Of a DNA stretch of 11,330 nucleotides, positions 1-5,990 are shown piece after piece. A program made the translations under genes and the position numbers. The stretch lies in NCBI GenBank assembly GCA_035552275.1, contig DASZLR010000043.1, positions 1-11,330 on the forward strand. Direction: 5' to 3'. Each line of letters opens with the position of its first letter. The first letter of the stretch is position 1. A model generated the notes under the pieces. That model ran no database searches and was not told the DNA's origin. It was given only the letters and a program-made list of their open reading frames with translations. Source of the stretch: DASVLX01 sp035552275 (GTDB taxonomy: Bacteria; Actinomycetota; Actinomycetes; Mycobacteriales; Pseudonocardiaceae).

Positions 1-103
1 GCAGGCCGGCGTCGGGCAGCAGGGCGGACAACAAACCGGACAAGCGTCCAGGTTGGGACACGACGAACCCCTCATCTCGGCCCTGGTCGGGCCACGCGAA
101 CAG

Positions 104-137
104 ACTCCTGCCCGGGACGAGCCACCACGGCAGGAGT
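104..137. repeat. Inverted repeat with 9-bp arms
   Basis: ACTCCTGCC at 104-112 is exactly complementary to GGCAGGAGT at 129-137, with a 16-nt spacer. No T-run follows, so it is not a classical intrinsic terminator. It could be an RNA hairpin ending a transcript from the left, or a protein-binding site. The arms are seen directly; the function is unknown. Confidence 0.45.
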
Positions 138-210
138 TCTCGCCACCCAGCTTAGTTGCGCCCGACTGCGGAGCACGAACTCATGGGGACGCGCCCGGTG
201 GCGCAAGCAG

Positions 211-236
211 TGGCATGTATGGCACCATATATGTCA
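211..236. promoter_or_regulatory. Dyad and -10-like box at the vapB start (candidate operator)
   Basis: TATGG (218-222) and CCATA (225-229) form a perfect inverted repeat around CA. Pairing continues outward with few mismatches to 211 and 236. The box TATATG at 228-233 lies 8 nt before the ATG at 242, which fits a -10 element for a leaderless or nearly leaderless mRNA. Ribbon-helix-helix antitoxins usually repress their own operon through short palindromes at the promoter, so this is the natural candidate operator. Its assignment is inferred from position and symmetry. Confidence 0.45.
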
Positions 237-241
237 TGACT

Positions 242-493
242 ATGTTGCGAACTACGGTCTACCTTTCGCGAGACTCAAAGCGACGGCTCGCTCAGACCGC
301 GCGACGTCGCCATCGCAGCGAGGCCGAGTTGATCCGGGACGCGATCGACTTGCTACTGGCCAGCGAGCCGGAGCGACCTAAGCCAAATCCCCCGACCTTC
401 GCGTTCGACCCCGAGATCGTGAACCGAGTGGACGAGTATCTGGCCGCCGGGTTCGGCAGCGACGGCATCGCGGAGGACGTGTGGCCCGCCTGA
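242..493 (+). CDS. vapB: VapB-type ribbon-helix-helix antitoxin
   Basis: A small antitoxin of 83 residues that should bind and neutralise the VapC toxin encoded next, and repress the operon as a dimer. The N-terminus, MLRTTVYLSRDSKRRL, fits the beta strand and first helix of a ribbon-helix-helix (CopG/Arc-like) fold. It is followed by a second helix around SEAELIRDAIDLLL. The C-terminal ~35 residues, acidic with Pro-rich and aromatic patches (FAFDPEIV, ending VWPA), look like the toxin-binding tail. No Shine-Dalgarno precedes any candidate start. ATG 242 was chosen because the strand starts there and a -10-like box sits just upstream; ATG 236 (85 residues) is nearly as good and ATG 215 less so. 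The reading frame overlaps vapC by 13 bp, so the two are probably translationally coupled. Confidence 0.8.
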   Translation: MLRTTVYLSRDSKRRLAQTARRRHRSEAELIRDAIDLLLASEPERPKPNPPTFAFDPEIVNRVDEYLAAGFGSDGIAEDVWPA

Positions 494-912
494 TCCTGGA
501 TACGTCCGGGTACCTGGTCAGCATCAATCCGCGCCATCCGGATCGCGATGCGGTGCGGCGTGTGCTGGCCAGCGTCGATGAGCCGCCCGTACTGTCCCCC
601 ATGGTGCTTGCCGAGATCGACTATATGGTCCTCACCCGGCTCGGCGTCGACCAAGAGACCGCCGTAATCGATGAGTTGACCGGAGGCGCGTACGATCTGG
701 CCGAGTTGGACGTTGACGACATATGTTTGGGACGTGACCTCATAGCGCGGTATCGGGACCTGAAGATCGGTCTCACCGATGCCGTCAACGTGGTGCTGGC
801 CGACCGCTATGCCACCAATGAGGTGCTTACCACCGACCAGCGCCACTTTCGGGCGGTCACGCCGCTATCGAGACGCCACGACGCCTTCCGCGTGCTCCCC
901 GTTGACCTGTAG
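481..912 (+). CDS. vapC: VapC-type PIN-domain ribonuclease toxin
   Basis: A 143-residue PIN-domain protein, the usual size for VapC toxins, which are Mg2+-dependent endoribonucleases that cut tRNA or rRNA. The acidic active-site residues are all visible: Asp7 in LILDTSGYL, Glu45 in VLAEIDYM, Asp100 in GLTDAVNVV and Asp119 in LTTDQRHF. The domain fills the whole protein. The start is GTG 481, with GGAGG at 472-476 inside the antitoxin gene, 4 nt before it. The 13-bp overlap with the antitoxin is typical of toxin-antitoxin operons. The active site looks intact, so the toxin is predicted functional. Base composition is lower in GC than the neighbours (hand count 68 of 120 at 661-780, against 46 of 60 at 2161-2220), which fits acquisition by transfer. 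The RNA target cannot be read from the sequence. Confidence 0.9.
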   Translation: MARLILDTSGYLVSINPRHPDRDAVRRVLASVDEPPVLSPMVLAEIDYMVLTRLGVDQETAVIDELTGGAYDLAELDVDDICLGRDLIARYRDLKIGLTDAVNVVLADRYATNEVLTTDQRHFRAVTPLSRRHDAFRVLPVDL

Positions 913-942
913 GCAGTGATCACGGCACGAAGACAGGCCCCT

Positions 943-974
943 CCTGCTCAACCCCGATCCTGTTCAACCCCAAG
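943..974. repeat. Two tandem 16-bp units
   Basis: CCTGCTCAACCCCGAT (943-958) is followed directly by CCTGTTCAACCCCAAG (959-974), matching at 13 of 16 positions. It lies between vapC and lysS. No function is evident; it may be a chance duplication. Confidence 0.35.
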
Positions 975-1036
975 ATCACGGATCGGTTGGGCGATCCTCT
1001 TGCGGTCACCATGTCCGGCAGCGGCCGAAAGCCCGC

Positions 1037-1055
1037 TCGCCCCACAGTGGGGCGA
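1037..1055. promoter_or_regulatory. Perfect 19-bp dyad upstream of lysS
   Basis: TCGCCCCAC and GTGGGGCGA are exact complements around a single central A. A one-base centre suits a DNA-binding dimer better than an RNA hairpin, and no T-run follows, so an intrinsic terminator is unlikely. It lies 65 bp before the preferred lysS start, a plausible distance for an operator over or near the lysS promoter. The symmetry is observed; the role is inferred. Confidence 0.45.
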
Positions 1056-1111
1056 ACGTGTGATGATGCACCCCTGTCAAGTGGTGACGGTCGGTGATGG
1101 CGAAATCGTGC

Positions 1112-1116
1112 GGAGG
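1112..1116 (+). promoter_or_regulatory. Ribosome binding site that decides the lysS start
   Basis: GGAGG lies 4 nt before GTG 1121, the same sequence and spacing as at vapC. The earlier in-frame starts, GTG 1094 and ATG 1097, have no comparable site upstream. This favours GTG 1121. Confidence 0.65.
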
Positions 1117-1120
1117 GTTC

Positions 1121-2779
1121 GTGGCCGAGACGGAATTGAGCTGGATTCAGCGGGCGGCCGACGCCGCGATCGAGCACGCCCACCGGTCGGGCGTGAAGAA
1201 GATCGTGTGCGCGTCCGGCGTGTCCCCGTCCGGCCCCATCCACCTCGGCAATCTGCGTGAGGTGATGACCGCGCACTTCGTCGCCGAGGAGATCCTCGCC
1301 CGGGGTCTGGACGCGGTGCACCTGCATTCCTGGGACGACTACGACCGCTTCCGCAAGGTGCCAGCCGGTCTGGACGAAAGCCTCGCCGAGCACGTCGGCA
1401 AGCCACTGGCCGCCGTCCCCGACCCCTACGGCGAGCGTGACTCCTACGCCTCGCATTTTATCGCCGAATTCTCCGAGGCACTGTCCCGAATGGGCGTGCG
1501 CATGCACGAGGTGCGACAGTCGGAGAACTATCCGCGCGGAACCTACAACGCCGCCGTTCGCCGGGCAATGGATCGTCGTGCCGACGTTTTCGACATTCTC
1601 GCCGGATTCCAGACCGAGGGCCGGCACGACCGTCCGGTCGAGGAACGGCGGGCCGAGTATTATCCGTTCAAGCCCTACTGCCAGACCTGCCACAAGGATT
1701 TCACCACCGTCACCGGCTATGCCGGCACGACCGTCCGCTACGACTGCCGGTTCGGCCATTCCGGCGAGATAAGCCTCGCCGACGGCGCGCCGATCTCCGG
1801 CAAGCTGGTGTGGAAAGTGGACTGGCCGATGCGCTGGGTGCACGAGGGCGTCGACTTCGAGCCGGCCGGCGAGGACCACCACGCGCCGTCCAGCAGCTAC
1901 GCCTCCGGCCAGGTCCTGGTCCGGGAGATCTTCGGCGGCACCGCGCCGTATTCGTTCGCGTACACCTTCGTCGGCCTGGCCGGCGGGTCGAGCAAGATGT
2001 CCAGTTCCGTTGGCGGCGCGGCGATTCCGGCCACCGCCCTGGACGTCCTGGAACCGGCGATGCTGCGCTGGCTGTACGTGCGTCGCGCGCCGTCCCAGTC
2101 CTTCACCATCGACCTGTCCCCGCGCGCCGTGCAGCGCCTCTACGACGAGTGGGACCGGTTCGGCGATCAGGCCGGCGCCGCCGGCGCGCACTCCATCGAG
2201 TCGCACCTGCGTGCGGTGTGCCTACGCACCTCCGCCGGCACGGTGGACCACAGCCAGCGGCCGGTGTCGTTCCGGCTGCTGTCCTCGGCCGCCGACATCA
2301 CCGCGGCCAACGTCGAGCAGCTGGAACGCCTGGTCCGCCAACATCTCGATGACGACGCGCCGGCCGGTGACGAACTGCTGAAGCAGCTTGAGCCGCGGCT
2401 GACCTGCGCGATCAACTACGCCACCAAGCTGTTGCCGCCGGAAGAGCGCACCGCCATCCGCACCGAGTTCAACGTCGACGCCTGGCGCGAACTGGACGAC
2501 CCGACCCGCAAGGGCGTGCGGATGCTGGCCGAGCGGATCGACGACGCCTGGACATTGGACGGCCTGACCACCCTGGTGTACGCGGTGCCGAAGTTGTTGC
2601 AGGGGCTGCCCGAGGACACGCCGCCCACCCCGGAGCTGAAGAAGGCGCAGCGGTCGTTCTTCGCCGCGCTCTATCGGCTGCTGTGCTCGTCGGACACCGG
2701 ACCCCGGCTGCCCACCCTGCTGCTGTCGATCGGCTCGCAGCGCGTGCACCAACTCCTCGCCGGCCAGGAAACCGAATAA
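1121..2779 (+). CDS. lysS: Class I lysyl-tRNA synthetase
   Basis: Charges tRNA-Lys with lysine in the cytoplasm, using ATP. It belongs to the class I (archaeal-type) LysRS family, not the class II enzyme of most bacteria. From GTG 1121 the protein has 552 residues, normal for the family. The Rossmann signature HIGH appears as PSGPIHLGN (HLGN at 41-44) and KMSKS as KMSSS at 292-296, both typical of class I LysRS. Cys187, Cys190, Cys209 and His213 form a possible metal-binding knuckle. The C-terminal ~160 residues are helical in character, as expected of the anticodon-binding helix cage. Starting at ATG 1097 would add 8 residues, but only 1121 has a good ribosome binding site. A terminator-like hairpin follows the stop. 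The gene is probably transcribed alone. Whether the genome also has a class II LysRS cannot be told from here. Confidence 0.93.
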   Translation: MAETELSWIQRAADAAIEHAHRSGVKKIVCASGVSPSGPIHLGNLREVMTAHFVAEEILARGLDAVHLHSWDDYDRFRKVPAGLDESLAEHVGKPLAAVPDPYGERDSYASHFIAEFSEALSRMGVRMHEVRQSENYPRGTYNAAVRRAMDRRADVFDILAGFQTEGRHDRPVEERRAEYYPFKPYCQTCHKDFTTVTGYAGTTVRYDCRFGHSGEISLADGAPISGKLVWKVDWPMRWVHEGVDFEPAGEDHHAPSSSYASGQVLVREIFGGTAPYSFAYTFVGLAGGSSKMSSSVGGAAIPATALDVLEPAMLRWLYVRRAPSQSFTIDLSPRAVQRLYDEWDRFGDQAGAAGAHSIESHLRAVCLRTSAGTVDHSQRPVSFRLLSSAADITAANVEQLERLVRQHLDDDAPAGDELLKQLEPRLTCAINYATKLLPPEERTAIRTEFNVDAWRELDDPTRKGVRMLAERIDDAWTLDGLTTLVYAVPKLLQGLPEDTPPTPELKKAQRSFFAALYRLLCSSDTGPRLPTLLLSIGSQRVHQLLAGQETE

Positions 2780-2782
2780 ATA

Positions 2783-2805
2783 GCTCGGCGAACGAGCATT
2801 ATTTT
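2783..2805 (+). terminator. Probable lysS terminator
   Basis: GCTCG (2783-2787) pairs with CGAGC (2793-2797) across the 5-nt loop GCGAA, followed by ATTATTTT. It starts 3 nt after the lysS stop. The stem is short (5 bp), but the T-rich tail is unusual in this GC-rich window. Confidence 0.5.
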
Positions 2806-2812
2806 CACCTGC

Positions 2813-2831
2813 GTGGACCATTTCCGTCCAC
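2813..2831. repeat. Inverted repeat in the metY upstream region
   Basis: GTGGAC (2813-2818) and GTCCAC (2826-2831) are perfect 6-bp arms around a 7-nt spacer. It could be the first stem of a structured leader or an operator near the metY promoter. No known riboswitch core surrounds it. Confidence 0.35.
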
Positions 2832-2893
2832 CATGTGGGCGCACTGGCCGCACCCCTCGCACCTGGTTAGCGTTATCGCCGGATCACATTTCC

Positions 2894-2914
2894 GGGCGCG
2901 GACAGCGCCCTTTT
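2894..2914 (+). terminator. Terminator-like hairpin in the metY leader (candidate attenuator)
   Basis: GGGCGC (2894-2899) pairs perfectly with GCGCCC (2905-2910) across the loop GGACA, followed by TTTT at 2911-2914. It ends 41 nt before the metY start. lysS already has its own hairpin ~90 bp earlier, and only 41 bp remain for a promoter downstream. This hairpin may therefore lie in the metYX transcript and act as an attenuator. A second GGGCGC at 2837-2842 could compete for the GCGCCC arm. The hairpin is seen; attenuation is inferred. Confidence 0.55.
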
Positions 2915-2955
2915 CGCGACCCATCATGTCCTTTTCCGGCACCCCAGGAGTATCG

Positions 2956-4260
2956 ATGAGCACCGAAACATCGTGGTCGTTCGAGACCAAGCAGGTCCAT
3001 GCCGGGGCCGCGCCCGATCCGGCCACCGGTGCCCGCGCCACACCGATCTACCAGACCACCTCGTACGTGTTCCGGGACAGCCAGCACGGCGCTGACCTGT
3101 TCGCCTTGGCCGAGCCCGGCAACATCTACACCCGGATCAACAACCCGACCCAGGACGTGCTGGAGCAGCGGGTCGCCGCGCTGGAGGGCGGCGTGGCGGC
3201 GGTGGCGTTCGCCTCCGGCTCGGCGGCGACCACCGCCGCGATCCTCAACCTGGCCGTCGCCGGCGACCACATCGTGTCCAGCCCGTCGCTGTACGGCGGC
3301 ACCTACAACCTGTTCCACTACACGCTGCCCAAGCTCGGCGTCGAGGTCACCTTCCTGTCCGATCAGGACGATCTGGACTCGTGGCGGGCGGCGGCCCGGC
3401 CGAACACCAAGCTGTTCTTCGCCGAGACGCTGGCCAACCCCGGCAGCAACGTGCTGGACGTGCGCGGCGTCGCGGACGCGGCGCACGAGGTCGGCGTGCC
3501 GCTGGTGGTCGACAACACGGTCCCCACGCCGTACCTGCTGCGGCCGATCGAGCACGGCGCGGACATCGTGGTGCACTCGGCGACCAAGTACCTCGGCGGC
3601 CACGGCACCACGATCGCCGGACTGGTGGTCGACGCCGGCTCGTTCGACTTCGGCGCGGACCCGCGGCGGTTCCCGGAGTTCAGCGAGCCCGACCCGAGCT
3701 ACCACGGCCTGAAGTACTGGGAGGCACTCGGCCCCGGCGCATACGCGGCGAAACTGCGCGTGCAGTTGCTGCGCGACACCGGCGCGTCGATCTCCCCGCT
3801 GAACAGTTTCCTGATCCTGCAGGGGATCGAGACGCTGTCACTGCGCCTTGAGCGGCACGTGTCGAACGCGCGGGCGCTGGCCGACTGGCTGGAGCAGCGC
3901 GACGAGGTGGAGAAGGTGCACTACGCCGGGCTGCCGTCCAGCCCGTTCTACGCCGCCGCGCAGAAGTACCTGCCGCGTGGCGCCGGCGCGGTGGTGTCCT
4001 TCGAGCTGCGCGGCGGAGTCGACGCCGGACGGGCCTTTGTGGACGGTACCGAACTGCACAGCCTGCTGGTCAACATCGGTGACGTGCGCAGCCTGATCGT
4101 GCACCCGGCGAGCACCACGCACAGTCAGCTCTCCCCGGAGGAGCAGCTGGCCAGCGGGGTCGCGCCGGGACTGGTCCGGCTGTCGGTCGGCATCGAGCAC
4201 ATCGAGGACCTGAAGGCCGACCTGGAATCCGGCTTCCGGGCCGCGAAAGCACACGTGTGA
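2956..4260 (+). CDS. metY: O-acetylhomoserine sulfhydrylase (MetY)
   Basis: A PLP enzyme of the Cys/Met metabolism family. It joins O-acetylhomoserine with sulfide to give homocysteine and acetate, the direct-sulfhydrylation step of methionine synthesis in the cytoplasm. The protein has 434 residues, the size of MetY and longer than ~390-residue MetB or MetZ. The N-terminus (ETKQVHAGAAPDPATGARATPIYQTTSYVF) and the YTRINNPTQDVLEQRVAALEGG segment are typical. The PLP-binding lysine is Lys211 in HSATKYLGGHGTT, and VVDNTVPTPYLLRP is the usual strand before it. The start is ATG 2956, with AGGAG at 2946-2950, 5 nt upstream; the frame is open further upstream but lacks family sequence there. The last bases overlap metX, the enzyme that makes its substrate, so the two form an operon. 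A terminator-like hairpin precedes the gene. Confidence 0.93.
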   Translation: MSTETSWSFETKQVHAGAAPDPATGARATPIYQTTSYVFRDSQHGADLFALAEPGNIYTRINNPTQDVLEQRVAALEGGVAAVAFASGSAATTAAILNLAVAGDHIVSSPSLYGGTYNLFHYTLPKLGVEVTFLSDQDDLDSWRAAARPNTKLFFAETLANPGSNVLDVRGVADAAHEVGVPLVVDNTVPTPYLLRPIEHGADIVVHSATKYLGGHGTTIAGLVVDAGSFDFGADPRRFPEFSEPDPSYHGLKYWEALGPGAYAAKLRVQLLRDTGASISPLNSFLILQGIETLSLRLERHVSNARALADWLEQRDEVEKVHYAGLPSSPFYAAAQKYLPRGAGAVVSFELRGGVDAGRAFVDGTELHSLLVNIGDVRSLIVHPASTTHSQLSPEEQLASGVAPGLVRLSVGIEHIEDLKADLESGFRAAKAHV

Positions 4261-5318
4261 GGAAGTCCGTCGCCCTGCCCGCCGCTCTCGATCTCGAGGG
4301 CGGCGGGCAGTTGGTCGATGTGCGGATCGCTTACCAGACCTGGGGAGCACTCAACGGGGACAGCTCGAACGCCGTCCTCGTGCTGCACGCGCTCACCGGT
4401 GACAGCCACGTCCTCGGCCCGGCCGGGCCGGACCAGCCCACGCCCGGCTGGTGGGACGGGCTGATCGGGCCCGGAAAAGCCTTGGACACCAACGAGTTCT
4501 TCGTGGTCGCGCCGAACGTGCTCGGTGGCTGCCGGGGCAGCACCGGACCGTCCTCGCCCGCGCCGGACGGCCGGCCGTGGGGCAGCCGGTTTCCCCGGAT
4601 CACGGTCCGCGACCAGGTCCTGGCCGAGGCGCGGTTCGCCGACGCGCTGGGCATTCGCCGGTGGGCCGCGGTGCTCGGCGGGTCGATGGGCGGGATGCGG
4701 GCGCTGGAATGGGCGGTCGGGCTGTCCGAGCGGGTGGAGCGGGCGCTGTTGCTGGCCTGTCCGGCGGCCGCCTCGGCCGAGCAGATCGGCTGGGCCTCCC
4801 CACAGTTGCACGCCATCCGCGCCGATCCGAACTGGCGCGGCGGCGACTATCACCTGGCCGGCGCCGCTCCGGTCGCCGGACTGGGCATCGCGCGCCGGAT
4901 CGCGCACGTCACGTACCGCAGTGAACCGGAACTGGCCACCCGATTCGGTCGCCGGCCACAAACAGCCGAAAACCCCGGCCTCTTCGCCATTGAGTCCTAT
5001 TTGGATCATCATGCGGACAAGCTGGTCCGCCGGTTCGACGCGGGCAGTTACGTGGTGCTCACCGAGGCGATGAACGCGCACGACGTCGGTCGCGGGCGCG
5101 GCGGGGTCGCGGCGGCCTTGGCCATGGTGACCGCCCGGACGCTGGTCGCCGGGGTGGACTCCGACCGGCTTTATCCGCTGTATCAACAGGCCGAGCTGGC
5201 GGCCGGCGTTCCCGGCGCGGACGGCGTGCGGGTGATCCGGTCACCCTACGGGCACGACGCGTTCCTCATCGAAACCGAGCAGATCGCACCGCTGGTCAAG
5301 GAACTCCTGTCCCGCTGA
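4257..5318 (+). CDS. metX: Homoserine O-acetyltransferase (MetX)
   Basis: An alpha/beta-hydrolase-fold enzyme that transfers an acetyl group from acetyl-CoA to homoserine, the first committed step toward methionine. Its product is the MetY substrate. The 353-residue length fits the family. The catalytic triad can be placed: Ser143 in the nucleophile elbow GGSMGGMRALEW, Asp303 in VDSDRLYP, and His333 in PYGHDAF. The early motif HALTGDSHV and the segment NVLGGCRGSTGPSS are also characteristic. The start is GTG 4257, which shares GTGA with the metY stop, so translation is probably coupled. Some MetX-like enzymes use succinyl-CoA; the pairing with metY favours acetyl. The protein starts directly at the first fold strand and seems complete. 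Confidence 0.92.
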   Translation: MRKSVALPAALDLEGGGQLVDVRIAYQTWGALNGDSSNAVLVLHALTGDSHVLGPAGPDQPTPGWWDGLIGPGKALDTNEFFVVAPNVLGGCRGSTGPSSPAPDGRPWGSRFPRITVRDQVLAEARFADALGIRRWAAVLGGSMGGMRALEWAVGLSERVERALLLACPAAASAEQIGWASPQLHAIRADPNWRGGDYHLAGAAPVAGLGIARRIAHVTYRSEPELATRFGRRPQTAENPGLFAIESYLDHHADKLVRRFDAGSYVVLTEAMNAHDVGRGRGGVAAALAMVTARTLVAGVDSDRLYPLYQQAELAAGVPGADGVRVIRSPYGHDAFLIETEQIAPLVKELLSR

Positions 5319-5327
5319 CGGCAGGAG
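5304..5327 (+). repeat. Hairpin over the metX stop codon
   Basis: CTCCTGTC (5304-5311) pairs with GGCAGGAG (5320-5327), 8 bp with one G-U, across an 8-nt loop that contains part of the metX stop. No T-run follows. It may weakly end the metYX transcript or protect its 3' end. It reuses the CTCCTG/CAGGAG arms seen at 104-137, which may be chance. Confidence 0.35.
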
Positions 5328-5422
5328 GACTAACCTCGACACCACACAACGGATGCGCCGCCCCGGACCCCGGCGAGCGGTATCCACGACGCGGGGAAAC
5401 TCCTGATGACGTGGAGGCATCG

Positions 5423-5884
5423 ATGTCGACCGATGAGCTGTCGAACCCGGTCAACAGTCCGCCACTGAGATCGCCGGAATCACCGGGAGCCGAATCGCCG
5501 ACAGATCAGCCGGCCGGGCCCCGGTGCGGCCTGTGCGGACGGCCGGTCCCGACCGACGAACGATGGGTCGCGCTGGTGCCGGACTCCTCGGTCATCCATC
5601 CCGATGATGCCAGCCAGGACGGTCACCGCCGGGCGACCTCCTGTGGCAGCGCGCACCTGGAAATACTGATTGATCGGGCCCGCCGCGGTTGGATATCGGA
5701 ACAACTGTGGTTCGGGCGACTGCGCCGGGCCAGCACCGAATCGAACATGGCCGACGCGACCGTCCTACAGGTCGGCATCCAGGCCCGACTGTCCCCGGAG
5801 AACCTGTACCGGGCGCTGGCCTGGAATTCCCGGCAGGACAATCCGGACACCACACTGCCCGGCGGCCATCGGCTGCCGGACTGA
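5423..5884 (+). CDS. Hypothetical protein with a Cys/His cluster
   Basis: A 153-residue protein I do not recognise. It opens with ~30 Pro/Ser/Glu-rich, probably disordered residues. A compact segment follows with Cys35-x2-Cys38 (CGLCGRPVP), His59, His68, Cys74 and His78 (CGSAHLEIL). That spacing suggests a small zinc-binding fold, although the metal is inferred. Residues ~80-104 (IDRARRGWISEQLWFGRLRRAS) look amphipathic and basic. There is no signal peptide or membrane segment. The start is ATG 5423, with GGAGG at 5413-5417, 5 nt upstream; an in-frame GTG at 5411 lacks such a site. It lies 104 bp after metX and 89 bp before the GAF-ANTAR pair, on the same strand, so it may belong with those regulators, perhaps as a partner or regulator. 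Confidence 0.7.
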   Translation: MSTDELSNPVNSPPLRSPESPGAESPTDQPAGPRCGLCGRPVPTDERWVALVPDSSVIHPDDASQDGHRRATSCGSAHLEILIDRARRGWISEQLWFGRLRRASTESNMADATVLQVGIQARLSPENLYRALAWNSRQDNPDTTLPGGHRLPD

Positions 5885-5924
5885 GTGCCAGGCGAGTGGG
5901 CGGTCGGCGTGGCGTGCTGGGAGA

Positions 5925-5950
5925 ATCGCCGCCAACGCGTTGGAGGCGAT
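5925..5950 (+). promoter_or_regulatory. 26-bp near-perfect dyad covering a Shine-Dalgarno sequence
   Basis: ATCGCC (5925-5930) pairs with GGCGAT (5945-5950) and CCAACGCGTTGG (5932-5943) is a perfect palindrome between them. Only one G/A pair is mismatched, giving 12 of 13 pairs. The right arm contains GGAGG (5942-5946), 5 nt before ATG 5952. As RNA it would hide this ribosome binding site; as DNA it could be an operator. The symmetry and overlap are seen; either role is inferred. Confidence 0.6.
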
Positions 5951-5951
5951 C

Positions 5952-5990
5952 ATGTCGGTCCTCTCATCTGCGGGTGAACACGGTGGATGA
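5952..5990 (+). CDS. Possible 12-codon leader ORF before the GAF-ANTAR genes
   Basis: ATG 5952 has the best ribosome binding site of the region (GGAGG, 5-nt spacing) and opens a 12-residue frame, MSVLSSAGEHGG, ending at TGA 5988-5990. It overlaps the first codons of the GAF-ANTAR gene in another frame. It may be a leader peptide whose translation delivers ribosomes to GTG 5974 or GTG 5983. Alternatively, ATG 5952 may be the true start of that gene and an indel, in the genome or the assembly, separates them. Low confidence as a gene of its own. Confidence 0.35.
   Translation: MSVLSSAGEHGG

Larger units (their letters stand above)
1..241. other. Non-coding stretch upstream of vapB
   Basis: I see no convincing gene here. 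A reading frame open from position 53 runs into the antitoxin, but its first ~60 residues lack family character and have no ribosome binding site. I read them as untranslated upstream DNA. The stretch holds an inverted repeat at 104-137 and a dyad at 211-236 next to the antitoxin start, both listed separately. A gene ending to the left of the window cannot be excluded. Confidence 0.6.

Noticed and set aside
916..1260. A 114-codon plus-strand open frame between vapC and lysS
   Set aside because: No ribosome binding site, Arg/Pro-rich out-of-frame composition, and it overlaps the lysS coding region.
920..2206. A 428-codon open frame on the minus strand, largely opposite lysS
   Set aside because: It mirrors the codon bias of lysS, has low-complexity Gly/Val/Arg-rich sequence and no recognisable domain. 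The plus-strand gene is unambiguous.
2683..2955. N-terminal extension of metY by 91 codons
   Set aside because: It would overlap lysS by ~100 bp and include terminator-like hairpins, and it lacks family sequence. ATG 2956 has AGGAG at 5-nt spacing.
2780..2955. SAM-I/SAM-IV or SAM-II riboswitch before metY
   Set aside because: I looked for the conserved core elements by eye and did not find them. The hairpin remains as a generic terminator or attenuator candidate.
4125..5186. A 353-codon minus-strand open frame opposite metX
   Set aside because: Antisense shadow of GC-rich third positions; repetitive Arg/Gly/Pro/Ala composition and no family resemblance.
5925..5950. The dyad as a standard ANTAR dual-hexaloop target
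   Set aside because: Only one hairpin is visible, the loop would have C instead of G at position 4, and its ends can pair to give a tetraloop. Kept only as a dyad of unknown role.
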